Counted from the stretch's first letter, positions 1 through 6,758 are shown. The stretch is 10,462 bases of DNA from Planctomycetales bacterium (GCA_025362255.1 JANYGY010000254.1:1-10462), one strand, 5' to 3'. Numbers and translations are program-made. The notes: generated by a model from the sequence alone, not told the origin.

Positions 1-118
1 CCATGAGGTGGCTCTTCGCACATGGGCGAGCCGCCCATGCCACGTGAGAGGGCTTCCTGTGGCATGGGCGGCTCGCCCATGAGTTGGCCCCCGCACATGG
101 GCGAGCCGCCCATGCCAC
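1..118. repeat. Right end of an alternating palindromic repeat array (REP/BIME-like)
   Basis: A 23-nt unit containing CATGGGCGAGCCGCCCATG plus CCAC occurs exactly at 21-43 and 96-118, and as its exact reverse complement at 59-81. Each unit is itself palindromic, with arms ATGGGCG/CGCCCAT around AGC. Bases 1-5 look like the end of another inverted unit, because the following stretch (6-20) resembles the spacer after the 59-81 copy (82-95): both begin AG, then G/T, TGG, and end in GCA. Units therefore alternate in orientation with a period of 75-76 bp, and the array runs off the left edge. It lies just beyond the 3' end of the minus-strand gene ending at 149, the usual place for extragenic palindromes. 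No T-run follows, so it is not a standard terminator. Adjacent inverted copies could fold into long hairpins in RNA. Confidence 0.85.
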
Positions 119-148
119 TGGTAACGTCAACGTTTTGCTAAAGGCGAA

Positions 149-1354
149 TCAACCGAGCGCGTGACGGATCTGCCGGGCCAACCCCTCGGCGAATTGTTCG
201 GCGGTCAGCGTGAGATGATGCTGCACCTCGGGATGAGCGAGCTCAAGCATAGCTGATTCGGGCAGCAAGTGACGGAGTCCAGCAAGGCCGCCGGGAATTG
301 TGGCGAGCCCGACAAGGGCGCGGTGGTATCCGACTTGCCCGCTGACTTTACCGATCCCGCTGCACAACGCGGCCAGGACCTCGGCCCGATCCTCGGCAGT
401 GAGTGTCGTTGATCGGGCTACGACCTCGCCCCAGCTTTCGAAACAGGGCCCCAGCGGCAAAAGCAGTGTCGCGTCGGTGCGCAGGGCTTTCACCGCGCGC
501 AGGGGATAATGACGGTGACCCTCGCCAGCGATGACCTGATAGATTTTTTTTGCCCGGTGAAAGACCCCGGAAAAACGAGCAGGCCGGTCATGGGCCAACT
601 GGCCAAAGGTACCTCGGGCAGTGCGCAGGAGCGCGCCGACCGCACCAGTCGGCCAATGCGACAGACCTTGGTCGATGTCGCCGACATTGTGCGTCAGGAT
701 CCATGCCAAGCGGCTGAGCGCGATGACCTGCGAATCGTTGGCACCAGCGCGGACTGCTTCTTCGGCAGCGACAAAGGCGCGGACTTCGCGCTCCAGCTCA
801 CCTGTGATCCAGGCGTGCGCCTCATCTCCGACGGCGCGATCACCAGCAAGCAACGCCGCGCCCAGTGCGCCCGTCGCTACACCCAGCCATTCGCCATCGT
901 GGCCGCTGACCGGCCCTTCGGCGGTGAATTCGACGCGGGTCGACACGCCAGCGGTCGACCAAGTCCGGGCTAGGCTCGCCATGTGCCATCGCCGACGGAG
1001 AGATTCCCCGGACTGCCGCCGCCAAAAATCACCGCGGATCTTGCTGTCGACATCGGTCGGAACGAAGCTGCCCACGGTTGCATGATGGGCAGCCAAGCAG
1101 AGCGCAAAGTAGTCCTCACGCGTCGCGGGCGTCGGCTTGGCGCCAAGGAGCGCAGGGGCCGCGGCCAGTACCCCCAACCACCCATCCGCGCCCGCGGCGG
1201 CGTCAAAGGGCCTGACGATCGCGCGCAGCGGTTGAGCAACCGCCGCAATGCGAGATGCGAGGAAAGGACAAGACGACAAGACCCAGGTCAGTAACTGACC
1301 TGGGCCGATCATGCCATCGAACTGATCGTTCGCCGGCCTACGTAATCCATTCAT
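149..1354 (-). CDS. Uncharacterised 401-residue protein, translationally coupled to the upstream secreted-protein gene
   Basis: I do not recognise this protein. It is Ala/Leu-rich, reads as mostly helical, and has no signal peptide, clear transmembrane segment or nucleotide-binding motif, so it is probably cytoplasmic. The segment most likely to be conserved is residues ~212-312. It contains WILTHNVGDIDQGLSHW, followed by a His/Arg-rich stretch (GEGHRHYPLRAVKALR), then LLPLGPCFESWGE. The clustered His, Asp and Trp residues could be a catalytic or metal site, but this is only a guess. The ATG start overlaps the TGA stop of the upstream gene as ATGA. No Shine-Dalgarno is visible there, which fits translational coupling and supports this start over the internal Met-15. 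Shorter ORFs on the opposite strand (509-973, 621-1085) are judged to be shadows. The gene is followed by the palindromic array. It is presumably co-transcribed with, and functionally linked to, its secreted partner. Confidence 0.75.
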   Translation of the reverse strand: MNGLRRPANDQFDGMIGPGQLLTWVLSSCPFLASRIAAVAQPLRAIVRPFDAAAGADGWLGVLAAAPALLGAKPTPATREDYFALCLAAHHATVGSFVPTDVDSKIRGDFWRRQSGESLRRRWHMASLARTWSTAGVSTRVEFTAEGPVSGHDGEWLGVATGALGAALLAGDRAVGDEAHAWITGELEREVRAFVAAEEAVRAGANDSQVIALSRLAWILTHNVGDIDQGLSHWPTGAVGALLRTARGTFGQLAHDRPARFSGVFHRAKKIYQVIAGEGHRHYPLRAVKALRTDATLLLPLGPCFESWGEVVARSTTLTAEDRAEVLAALCSGIGKVSGQVGYHRALVGLATIPGGLAGLRHLLPESAMLELAHPEVQHHLTLTAEQFAEGLARQIRHALG

Positions 1355-3240
1355 TCGTCGTCGACGGCGACCAACTTGACGCGGATCTGGCCCTTGCGGT
1401 CACCATCCTGGGCGTTGGGCATCAACCACACATTGCCGGGTCCGGAAATAATGCCGCAGGACTGTCCGTCGCCTTTTTCCACCGCGACCACCAATTCGCC
1501 AAACCGGCAATTCGGGTACGGTGTGGAATAGCTATAATATGAAGAGGATTCGCTATCGTCATCCTTGCTCGAGCTCTTGCGGTACACCGATGCCACACCG
1601 CGTGAGGTGCAGGTGATGGTCCGGGACCAGCTCTGGCAAGTCCAGCTGTCTGCCGGATGTGGAACCACGCGCACGCGTTGGCCAGGCTTCAGCGTCGCCA
1701 CCGGGCCGGTGCGGTCGACCCGCGCTGGGACGATCGATTCCGTACCCTTCAGTTTCGACCACTGCGTCGGCGTCAAGCTTTGATAATCGATGTTGTCAGG
1801 ATCCAGCGGCAGGGTCTTGTCGATTTCGGCCAAGCGCTGGGCGACCCGTTCTTTTTGCACCCCGGTCAAGGTTTTGGCCTGCAGGTACCAGAATTGAGCG
1901 CGCCCGAGCATGGCATTCTTTTCGACCGCCGGGCCACCCTTTTTGGTCGCCTGATACCACGCATCACCGACTTGGATCCGCTGGGAATCTTCGGTGGGAT
2001 TTGAAAGTTCCTGCTCGGCAACCGCCTTCAGCTCAGCGTCTCCACTGATGGCGAGCATCGGCAGGCCGACCTCCCAGCGCTTGAGTTGCAGGCAGAAGAA
2101 TTTTCCGGCGGCGGTGTTGGCTCCGAGATCTTTCGGATTGTCGAGCAACGTCGCGATCGCGATGGCGGTCGGTTTGCCCGTGATCTTCTTGAGCCAGAGT
2201 TTTTTTTGTTCGGCCATCTCGTAACCGGTGAAGGCGCCGGCCAGCAGATCCACCGTGTCCAACAGGCGTTCGTAATCTTCCGATTCCTGCGCCAACCGGC
2301 AGATTTCGTTCTGGAGGGTGAAATAGGTCACCGCGTCGCCCGTGCTCTTCGCCGCTTCATCGGCTAATTTGGCAGCGAAGCGCCGCTTTTGGCCGTCCGT
2401 CCGTCGGCTGTAATCCTTGGCATAGACCTTTTTCAGCACGACCAACGAATCGCGTTGCAGTTTTTCATCTGGAATTGCGACGCGCGTCCCGGCCTTCACT
2501 ACAGTCGCCTTGGTGAACTTGGTGTCGCGGGCCATGCCGCCCGATTGCAGCCACTTCATGTACTTGTTCTGGGCCTCAAGAGACAACTTCTGAGCTTCGA
2601 GACCAATCGGAGTACCGACAAAACGCTCCGCGACTTCATAGAATCGGATGGAAACCCCATTGAAGTCGTCGGTATGTTCACCAGCGAATTTTTTGGCCCG
2701 ATCCAGATAGTTTTGGGCTTCGCTCACCTCGACCTTTTTGTCGGCAACTTCATTCATCTGGGCTAGCGCTTCAGTCTTGCCTTCACGGGCGAGATAAAGC
2801 TTCACGGCATCCAGGTTCATCTGTTTCTTGCACCAGAAGATGTTCGCCTGCATCTCTGACACTGAATCGGTATCGCCGATCGTGCCGTATAGTTTATGCG
2901 CTTCAGTGAATGCCACCGCGGAATCCACCACCGCGTTGGGATTTCCGGCCTGATCTTTACGATAAGTCTGCAACGCCTTGCGGCCGACCTCCGCTTTTTC
3001 ATCTGCCTGGGCGCGGACTTTGGCGTGCTCGGCTTCCTTGGCCGCATCGACGGGTTTCACCGGATCGCTAGCACTGGTATCGGTGGTCGCAGCCTCAGAT
3101 GCAGGAGGTGGGTTCGGCTGGTTTTCAGCTGGCGGCGTCTTCGCCGGTGGCACGGCATCTTCAGCGAATAGGCGAGTATTCGGGGCCAAAGCCAGGAAAA
3201 CGGCCAAAAGACATAAGCTGGAGGTTATTTTCGACGACAT
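1351..3240 (-). CDS. Secreted helical-repeat protein with C-terminal lectin-like beta domain
   Basis: This 629-residue protein has an N-terminal Sec signal peptide (residues 1-26, hydrophobic core LCLLAVFLALA, likely cleavage after LFA). A Pro/Ala/Thr-rich linker (27-65) follows, then a long, mainly helical region (about 66-475). That region ends in a block around GDAWYQATKK...RAQFWYLQA...VAQRLAEI, a pattern I associate with extracytoplasmic proteins of planctomycetes and verrucomicrobia. The last ~130 residues look like a beta-sandwich: LKPGQRVRVVP, then W-containing strands, RFGELVVAV, GNVWLMPN and GQIRVKL. This order recalls PA-IL/LecA-like sugar-binding domains; the match is by eye. The domain carries four cysteines and a Ser/Tyr/Asp-rich insert (about 555-577). 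The start at 3240 was chosen because it opens directly into the signal peptide, whereas an upstream in-frame ATG (3327) overlaps a probable -10 box. It is the first gene of a two-gene operon. The role is probably periplasmic or surface carbohydrate or protein binding, but is unproven. Confidence 0.8.
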   Translation of the reverse strand: MSSKITSSLCLLAVFLALAPNTRLFAEDAVPPAKTPPAENQPNPPPASEAATTDTSASDPVKPVDAAKEAEHAKVRAQADEKAEVGRKALQTYRKDQAGNPNAVVDSAVAFTEAHKLYGTIGDTDSVSEMQANIFWCKKQMNLDAVKLYLAREGKTEALAQMNEVADKKVEVSEAQNYLDRAKKFAGEHTDDFNGVSIRFYEVAERFVGTPIGLEAQKLSLEAQNKYMKWLQSGGMARDTKFTKATVVKAGTRVAIPDEKLQRDSLVVLKKVYAKDYSRRTDGQKRRFAAKLADEAAKSTGDAVTYFTLQNEICRLAQESEDYERLLDTVDLLAGAFTGYEMAEQKKLWLKKITGKPTAIAIATLLDNPKDLGANTAAGKFFCLQLKRWEVGLPMLAISGDAELKAVAEQELSNPTEDSQRIQVGDAWYQATKKGGPAVEKNAMLGRAQFWYLQAKTLTGVQKERVAQRLAEIDKTLPLDPDNIDYQSLTPTQWSKLKGTESIVPARVDRTGPVATLKPGQRVRVVPHPADSWTCQSWSRTITCTSRGVASVYRKSSSKDDDSESSSYYSYSTPYPNCRFGELVVAVEKGDGQSCGIISGPGNVWLMPNAQDGDRKGQIRVKLVAVDDE

Positions 3241-3567
3241 GGACAATCCGAAACCTTTGGGAGATGACTGCGGGGAATGCACACCTGCGTGTTTACCAGA
3301 GGAATACTGCTTGCAACAGTATATCATGTCATGGGGCTGTCGTCCTCACCCGTTTGATGCGGTGGATTTTTTCTTCCCCAAGTCGAGCTGCTTGATGGTT
3401 GCAGATATTTCCGGTCAGCCTAATGTCTCCGCCCTCTTTCGCCCAATCCTGATTCCGTCCACCTCGGCACGGGTAATTCAGGCAGGCAGCACCAGCGTTT
3501 TCGACTCTCGGCAGTTTTCTGTCTGAGACGTTCAAAACCACAAGCCAATTCAGGCTACAAGGCGTCT
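3241..3567. other. Divergent intergenic region between the secreted-protein operon and rpsD
   Basis: This 327-nt gap must hold the promoters of both divergent transcripts. On the minus strand the only convincing element is the extended -10 at 3318-3326. On the plus strand I find no strong sigma-70 promoter for rpsD; the best pairing (TTGCAG at 3399, TAATGT at 3421, 16-bp spacer) is weak. An AAGG ribosome-binding site (3559-3562) lies 5 nt before the rpsD ATG. I see no tRNA, no hairpin with a T-run and no believable small ORF. Confidence 0.6.
3318..3326 (-). promoter_or_regulatory. Candidate extended -10 promoter for the secreted-protein operon
   Basis: On the minus strand the sequence reads TGATATACT, an extended -10 element (TG, one base, TATACT). 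It would start transcription near 3311 and give a leader of about 70 nt before the ATG at 3240. No good -35 hexamer lies 17 bp upstream, as expected when the extended -10 compensates. The element overlaps the codon that would begin a 29-residue N-terminal extension, which argues against that longer form. Confidence 0.4.
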
Positions 3568-4179
3568 ATGTCTCGCTATACCGGTCCCAAGCTCCGCATC
3601 GTTCGTCGTCTCGGTCAGGAAATCCCCGGCCTCACGACCCGTACGCTGACCCGCCGCCCCAATCCCCCGGGCTACGCCGCGTCGCAGCGCAAGACCTTCA
3701 AGGTCAGCGAATACGGCGTGCGCCTTCGCGAAAAGCAAAAGCTGCGCTTCCACTACGGTTTGACCGAACGCAGTCTGCGCTTGGTTTTCGCCAAGGCCTA
3801 CTCGATGCCTGGTGATACCGGTCGTAACATGCTGTCGCTTTTGGAAGCCCGTCTCGACAACCTGGTCTGGCGCGCTGGTCTTACCCGGACCATCCCTTCG
3901 GCTCGTCAGCTCATCGGTCACGGTCACGTGAACCTCAATGGCCATCGCGCCAAGAGCCCTGGTCAGCTGGTCAAGAATGGCCAGTCGTTCCAGGTTCGCG
4001 AAAAAGCGCGCAATCGCGAAGACATCCGGGTTACCGTCAACGCCCCGGTGCTTGAACGCCCCGCCGGCATCAAGGTCGACATGGACGCTCTCCAAGTCAC
4101 CATCGATGCGTTGCCGGGTCCTGAGCAGGTTCCTTTCCCCATCGATATCCAGAAGGTTATCGAATACTTCGCCAAGTAA
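3568..4179 (+). CDS. rpsD: 30S ribosomal protein S4
   Basis: S4 is a primary 16S rRNA-binding protein that nucleates assembly of the 30S body, and it forms part of the mRNA entry site. The 203-residue length is normal for the family. The N-terminal S4 region begins MSRYTGPKLRIVRRLG, and the S4 RNA-binding domain covers about residues 92-155 (LEARLDNLVWRAG, then SARQLIGHGHVNLNG). The C-terminal end PIDIQKVIEYFAK is typical. The N-terminal zinc-binding cysteines found in some S4 proteins are absent and the protein has no cysteine at all, so this is the zinc-independent (C-minus) form. The gene stands alone, outside the alpha operon (rpsM-rpsK-rpoA-rplQ), between a divergent secreted-protein operon and a convergent isomerase gene. 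The ATG has AAGG five bases upstream. A strong hairpin terminator begins 30 bases after the stop codon. Confidence 0.98.
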   Translation: MSRYTGPKLRIVRRLGQEIPGLTTRTLTRRPNPPGYAASQRKTFKVSEYGVRLREKQKLRFHYGLTERSLRLVFAKAYSMPGDTGRNMLSLLEARLDNLVWRAGLTRTIPSARQLIGHGHVNLNGHRAKSPGQLVKNGQSFQVREKARNREDIRVTVNAPVLERPAGIKVDMDALQVTIDALPGPEQVPFPIDIQKVIEYFAK

Positions 4180-4209
4180 TCTGCCGCTTCGGCACGTTAT
4201 GACGAAAGA

Positions 4210-4243
4210 AATAAACCCCAGGCCCAATGGCCTGGGGTTTATT
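4210..4243. terminator. Bidirectional intrinsic terminator between rpsD and the PPIase gene
   Basis: A perfect 15-bp inverted repeat (AATAAACCCCAGGCC and its complement) encloses a four-base CAAT loop. The GC core CCCCAGGCC is flanked by A-rich sequence on the left and TTTATTGTTT on the right, so it can terminate transcription from either side. It lies 30 bp after the rpsD stop and 49 bp beyond the end of the convergent isomerase gene. The core recurs in the terminator at 6719-6758. Confidence 0.93.
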
Positions 4244-4292
4244 GTTTGGTGGAAAATCGCGCAGCGCTCCAGACACGCGGCCGACCAGGTTT

Positions 4293-4874
4293 TTACGGCG
4301 ACTTGGGATCGATGATGACCGAGAACCGTTCTGACGCCTGAACTTGGCGAATGATCTGCAGATCCTCGGGTCCGACCACTCGTCCGAATACGGTGTACCG
4401 GCCATCGAGATGCGGTGCCGCGGCCATGGTCAGGTAAAATTGGCTGCTGGCCGTACCGAGTCCAGAATCGGCCATGGCGAGGGTTCCAGCAGTATGCTTC
4501 TCGGGATTGGCGTCGCCAATTTCCGGCGATATCCGGTAACCCGCTCCACCACTGCCGATCGGCATACCGGAATCTGGGGCCCCGGCCCGCGTCGCCGGAT
4601 CACCACCTTGAATGACAAACCCCGGGGCGACACGGTGAAAGGCCAATCCATCGTAAAATCCAGCGCGGGCCAGATTCACAAAGTTTGCAACGGAGATCGG
4701 TGCGGTTTTAGGAAATAACGTGACGTGGATGTCGCCGTGGGTGGTGCGAATGGTCGCGTGCGTGAATTCCTTGGCCGCCGCAATCTCCGCAGCAGTCGGG
4801 GCCTCCGCGGCAATCAGGAAACGGGGGAAAGAAAACCCGGTCAGCAATACGATAAAAAGAAGTGTCGATTTCAT
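4293..4874 (-). CDS. Exported cyclophilin-type peptidyl-prolyl cis-trans isomerase
   Basis: This enzyme catalyses cis-trans isomerisation of Xaa-Pro bonds and probably assists folding of envelope proteins. The 193-residue protein starts with a signal peptide (MKSTLLFIVLLTGFSFPRFL, likely cleavage after IAA or IAAEA). The cyclophilin fold spans about residues 39-192. The signature FHRVAPGFVIQGGDP (79-93) supplies the catalytic Arg-81 and the substrate-contacting Phe-86 and Gln-89. SSQFYLT (143-149) and LDGRYTVFGRV follow. The human CypA tryptophan and histidine positions are Leu and Tyr here, as is common in bacterial cyclophilins of low cyclosporin affinity. An in-frame GTG at 4907 would add 11 residues ahead of the signal peptide. 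I prefer the ATG at 4874 because it begins directly with the charged-then-hydrophobic signal, although its ribosome-binding site is poor. The gene is monocistronic, convergent with rpsD and divergent from amt. Confidence 0.93.
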   Translation of the reverse strand: MKSTLLFIVLLTGFSFPRFLIAAEAPTAAEIAAAKEFTHATIRTTHGDIHVTLFPKTAPISVANFVNLARAGFYDGLAFHRVAPGFVIQGGDPATRAGAPDSGMPIGSGGAGYRISPEIGDANPEKHTAGTLAMADSGLGTASSQFYLTMAAAPHLDGRYTVFGRVVGPEDLQIIRQVQASERFSVIIDPKSP

Positions 4875-4997
4875 GGAGCTGGTCTTCTCGATGGAGTTAG
4901 TGGACACAAGCCCCTGATGGATGTGGTGGCAGATGAAGCCGCATTCAATTGAGCGGCAAGAGAGAACCTGCTCACCTATTTAGAGGGAGAGGTGGCG

Positions 4998-5108
4998 ATG
5001 TTGGGCGTACCGTCCAACTGCTCGGACTTTGATAAAATGCATTACAAGCAATCACTTCGAATCGGTCACTCTGTCCGCGGCGAGAGGATTAATAAAAGCA
5101 AAATTTAA
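4998..5108 (+). CDS. Possible 36-residue leader ORF upstream of amt
   Basis: An ATG-to-TAA ORF of 36 codons begins MLGVPSNCSDF and ends INKSKI. A good ribosome-binding site, GAGG at 4989-4992 within a longer purine run, lies five bases before the ATG. It ends about 107 bp upstream of the amt start, inside the AT-rich segment. The peptide is polar and basic with no recognised domain. It could be a real small protein or a leader peptide, but an ORF this short can arise by chance, and it would need a promoter farther left than the -10 candidates at 5120-5134. Confidence 0.25.
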   Translation: MLGVPSNCSDFDKMHYKQSLRIGHSVRGERINKSKI

Positions 5109-5109
5109 A

Positions 5110-5134
5110 TATAACTATATATAATAATTATACT
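5110..5134 (+). promoter_or_regulatory. AT-rich promoter region of amt with -10 candidates
   Basis: TATAAT at 5120-5125 and TATACT at 5129-5134 match the sigma-70 -10 element, about 90 bp before the amt start. Neither has a good TTGACA-like -35 at 17 bp. The region also forms an imperfect dyad (TATAACTAT and ATAATTATA, positions 5110-5132, one mismatch), which could bind a regulator. In sequence this AT-rich, many boxes match by chance, so the exact start point is uncertain. Confidence 0.35.
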
Positions 5135-5214
5135 TACATAAAAATTCTAGGCTTGAAACAATTTCCGGAATGTAACGTGCTGAAGCAGTAATCCCGATCC
5201 GGGTAAAGGTGCTC

Positions 5215-6690
5215 ATGCTCGCTCTCAAACGATTAATTTCATGGATGTCCGTATCACTATTCCTGGTTCTACCTGGATGGGTTTCGGGTGAGGAGGTGCA
5301 AAGTCAGCTTGAGGCCATTCGCGCAGAGTTGGCCGAAGTCAAATTACAGGCCGTCGCCGCAAAATTGGCGGTTGATCAAGGGGCTTTCAACGCCGGCGAC
5401 AATGCATGGGTGATATTGTCATCCTTATTGGTGTTGGGCATGACGATTCCGGGCCTGGCATTGTTTTACGGAGGACTCGTCCGTCGGCATAACGTGCTGG
5501 GGACGATGATGCAGTCGCTCGCGATCTGCGCGATGGTCACCTTATTATGGATGATCTGCGGTTTTGGTCTCGCCTTTGGCGATGCGGGAAAGATCTATGG
5601 TGGATTTCAACATCTGTTCCTGAACGGCGTCATCTGGCAGCCGGCAGTTGCGGGCGTGCCGGGATTCATCCCTGGCCCAAATGCGGCTTACGCTGCAAGC
5701 ATCCCCTTCGGCACATTCTGCCTCTTCCAATTGATGTTCGCGATCATCACTCCGGCGGTGATATGCGGCGCTTACGCCGAACGGATGAAATTTTCGGCGA
5801 TGCTGTGGTTCAGCGCCCTGTGGTTGTTCCTCGTGTATGTGCCTTTGGCGCACATGGTGTGGGGAAAACAGGGAATGCTCAACTGGGCTTTTGGTGCGCA
5901 CCATCTGGCGGTGTTCGATTTCGCGGGTGGAACAGTGGTGGAAACCGCGTCCGGAGTGTCTGGTTTGGTCTGTGCACTAGTGCTCGGGCATCGCCGCAAA
6001 TACCTCCAGATGCCGATGCCGCCGCACAATCTTGCCCTGGCATTCATGGGCGCAGCTTTGTTGTGGGTCGGCTGGTTCGGGTTCAATGCCGGTTCGGCAT
6101 TGTCAGCTGGCGGATTGGCGACCCTCGCCTGCATGAATACTCAGATCGCCGCGGCTGCCGCCACCCTGACCTGGCCAGCGGTTGAATGGGTCATTCGGGG
6201 CAAACCGACGGTATTAGGTGCGATTTCCGGAGCAGTAGCCGGATTGGTGGGAATCACCCCAGCGTGCGGATTCGTTACCCCAGGCTCGGCTCTGATCATC
6301 GGCGTGGGTGCCGGTGGATTGTGTTTCTTCGCCTGTACCTGGCTGAAAATGCGGCTGAAATATGACGACAGTCTTGATGTGTTCGGGGTTCATGGAGTAG
6401 CCGGCATATGGGGGACCATAGCCACCGGACTGTTTTTCGAAGTCGATGCCCACCCGGGGCTAAAACTCGCAAATCCCGAATTGTACCGTGCGATTTCGGC
6501 AGGGGATCTGCATCCGGTATGGGGGCAGCTCGCAGGGGTCGGAATTGCCGTAGCGCTCGCCGGCGGAGGAACGCTGCTGATCATGCTGGTCTTGAAATAC
6601 ACCCTCGGAGTGCGCCTCAGTGCCGAGGATGAGAGCGAAGGCATGGACCTCACTCAGCATGGAGAAGAAGCTTATAACGATCGCGAGTGA
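5215..6690 (+). CDS. amt: Ammonium transporter (Amt/MEP/Rh family) with signal peptide and N-terminal helical extension
   Basis: This inner-membrane channel takes up ammonium for assimilation. The 491-residue protein has a signal peptide (1-~25, ending VSG), then a charged amphipathic stretch with heptad character (QLEAIRAELAEVKLQAVAAKLA, split here as QLEAIRAELAE and VKLQAVAAKLA, about 30-52). Eleven transmembrane helices start at NAWVILSSLLVLGMTIPGL. Pore residues are present: the twin histidines His-213 (PLAHMVWG) and His-393 (DVFGVHGVAGIWG), and WFGFNAGS with the equivalents of E. coli AmtB Phe-215 and Ser-219. The Amt signature DFAGGTVVETASGVSGLV is intact, though Glu takes a place often held by His. 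The tail EGMDLTQHGEEAYN resembles the C-terminal region through which PII proteins regulate AmtB. The ATG at 5215 is preferred over a GTG at 5209 because the ribosome-binding site AAGG (5206-5209) lies five bases before it and overlaps that GTG. No glnK/glnB gene is adjacent: a terminator follows at once. Confidence 0.97.
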   Translation: MLALKRLISWMSVSLFLVLPGWVSGEEVQSQLEAIRAELAEVKLQAVAAKLAVDQGAFNAGDNAWVILSSLLVLGMTIPGLALFYGGLVRRHNVLGTMMQSLAICAMVTLLWMICGFGLAFGDAGKIYGGFQHLFLNGVIWQPAVAGVPGFIPGPNAAYAASIPFGTFCLFQLMFAIITPAVICGAYAERMKFSAMLWFSALWLFLVYVPLAHMVWGKQGMLNWAFGAHHLAVFDFAGGTVVETASGVSGLVCALVLGHRRKYLQMPMPPHNLALAFMGAALLWVGWFGFNAGSALSAGGLATLACMNTQIAAAAATLTWPAVEWVIRGKPTVLGAISGAVAGLVGITPACGFVTPGSALIIGVGAGGLCFFACTWLKMRLKYDDSLDVFGVHGVAGIWGTIATGLFFEVDAHPGLKLANPELYRAISAGDLHPVWGQLAGVGIAVALAGGGTLLIMLVLKYTLGVRLSAEDESEGMDLTQHGEEAYNDRE

Positions 6691-6718
6691 GATTGATTTG
6701 CTTGCGTGCCGCGGGCAC

Positions 6719-6758
6719 AAAAAAGCGCCCCAGGCCAATTGGCCTGGGGCGCTTTTTT
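6719..6758. terminator. Perfect 40-bp palindromic bidirectional terminator between amt and the HTH gene
   Basis: The whole 40-bp segment equals its own reverse complement: six A, GCGCCCCAGGCC, AATT, GGCCTGGGGCGC, six T. Each strand therefore gives a very stable GC stem followed by a T-run. It begins 29 bp after the amt stop and ends 24 bp from the 3' end of the convergent HTH gene, so it serves both. Its central CCCCAGGCC/GGCCTGGGG core is identical to that of the terminator at 4210-4243. Confidence 0.96.

Larger units (their letters stand above)
4875..5214. other. Divergent intergenic region between the PPIase gene and amt
   Basis: The gap is 340 nt. The left half has ordinary composition and includes a possible 36-codon ORF (4998-5108, listed separately). 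From about 5088 to 5150 it becomes extremely A/T-rich and holds several -10-like hexamers pointing toward amt. I found no sigma-54 (GG-N10-GC) promoter, which is often used for nitrogen-regulated amt genes: the nearest matches, around 4925 and 4993, have the wrong spacing. No clear PPIase promoter was identified. Confidence 0.6.

Noticed and set aside
1..118. CRISPR array at the left edge
   Set aside because: The units alternate in orientation, are palindromic, and the gaps of about 15 bp are similar to one another. CRISPR repeats are direct with longer unique spacers.
509..1085. Two overlapping 154-codon plus-strand ORFs
   Set aside because: They lie antisense to the 401-residue gene, encode Arg/Ser/Ala-rich sequence typical of GC-rich shadow frames, and have no domain character.
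3241..3327. 29-residue N-terminal extension of the secreted protein
   Set aside because: It would bury the signal peptide behind a Cys-rich, non-hydrophobic segment, and its start codon overlaps a probable -10 element.
3550..4227. 225-codon minus-strand ORF antisense to rpsD
   Set aside because: It overlaps the full length of a certain ribosomal protein gene and crosses its terminator. It is a shadow frame.
4920..5010. Sigma-54 promoter for amt
   Set aside because: Two partial matches (near TGGCAGATG at about 4925 and TGGCGATG at 4993) have GG-to-GC spacing that is off by at least one base, which is normally not tolerated.
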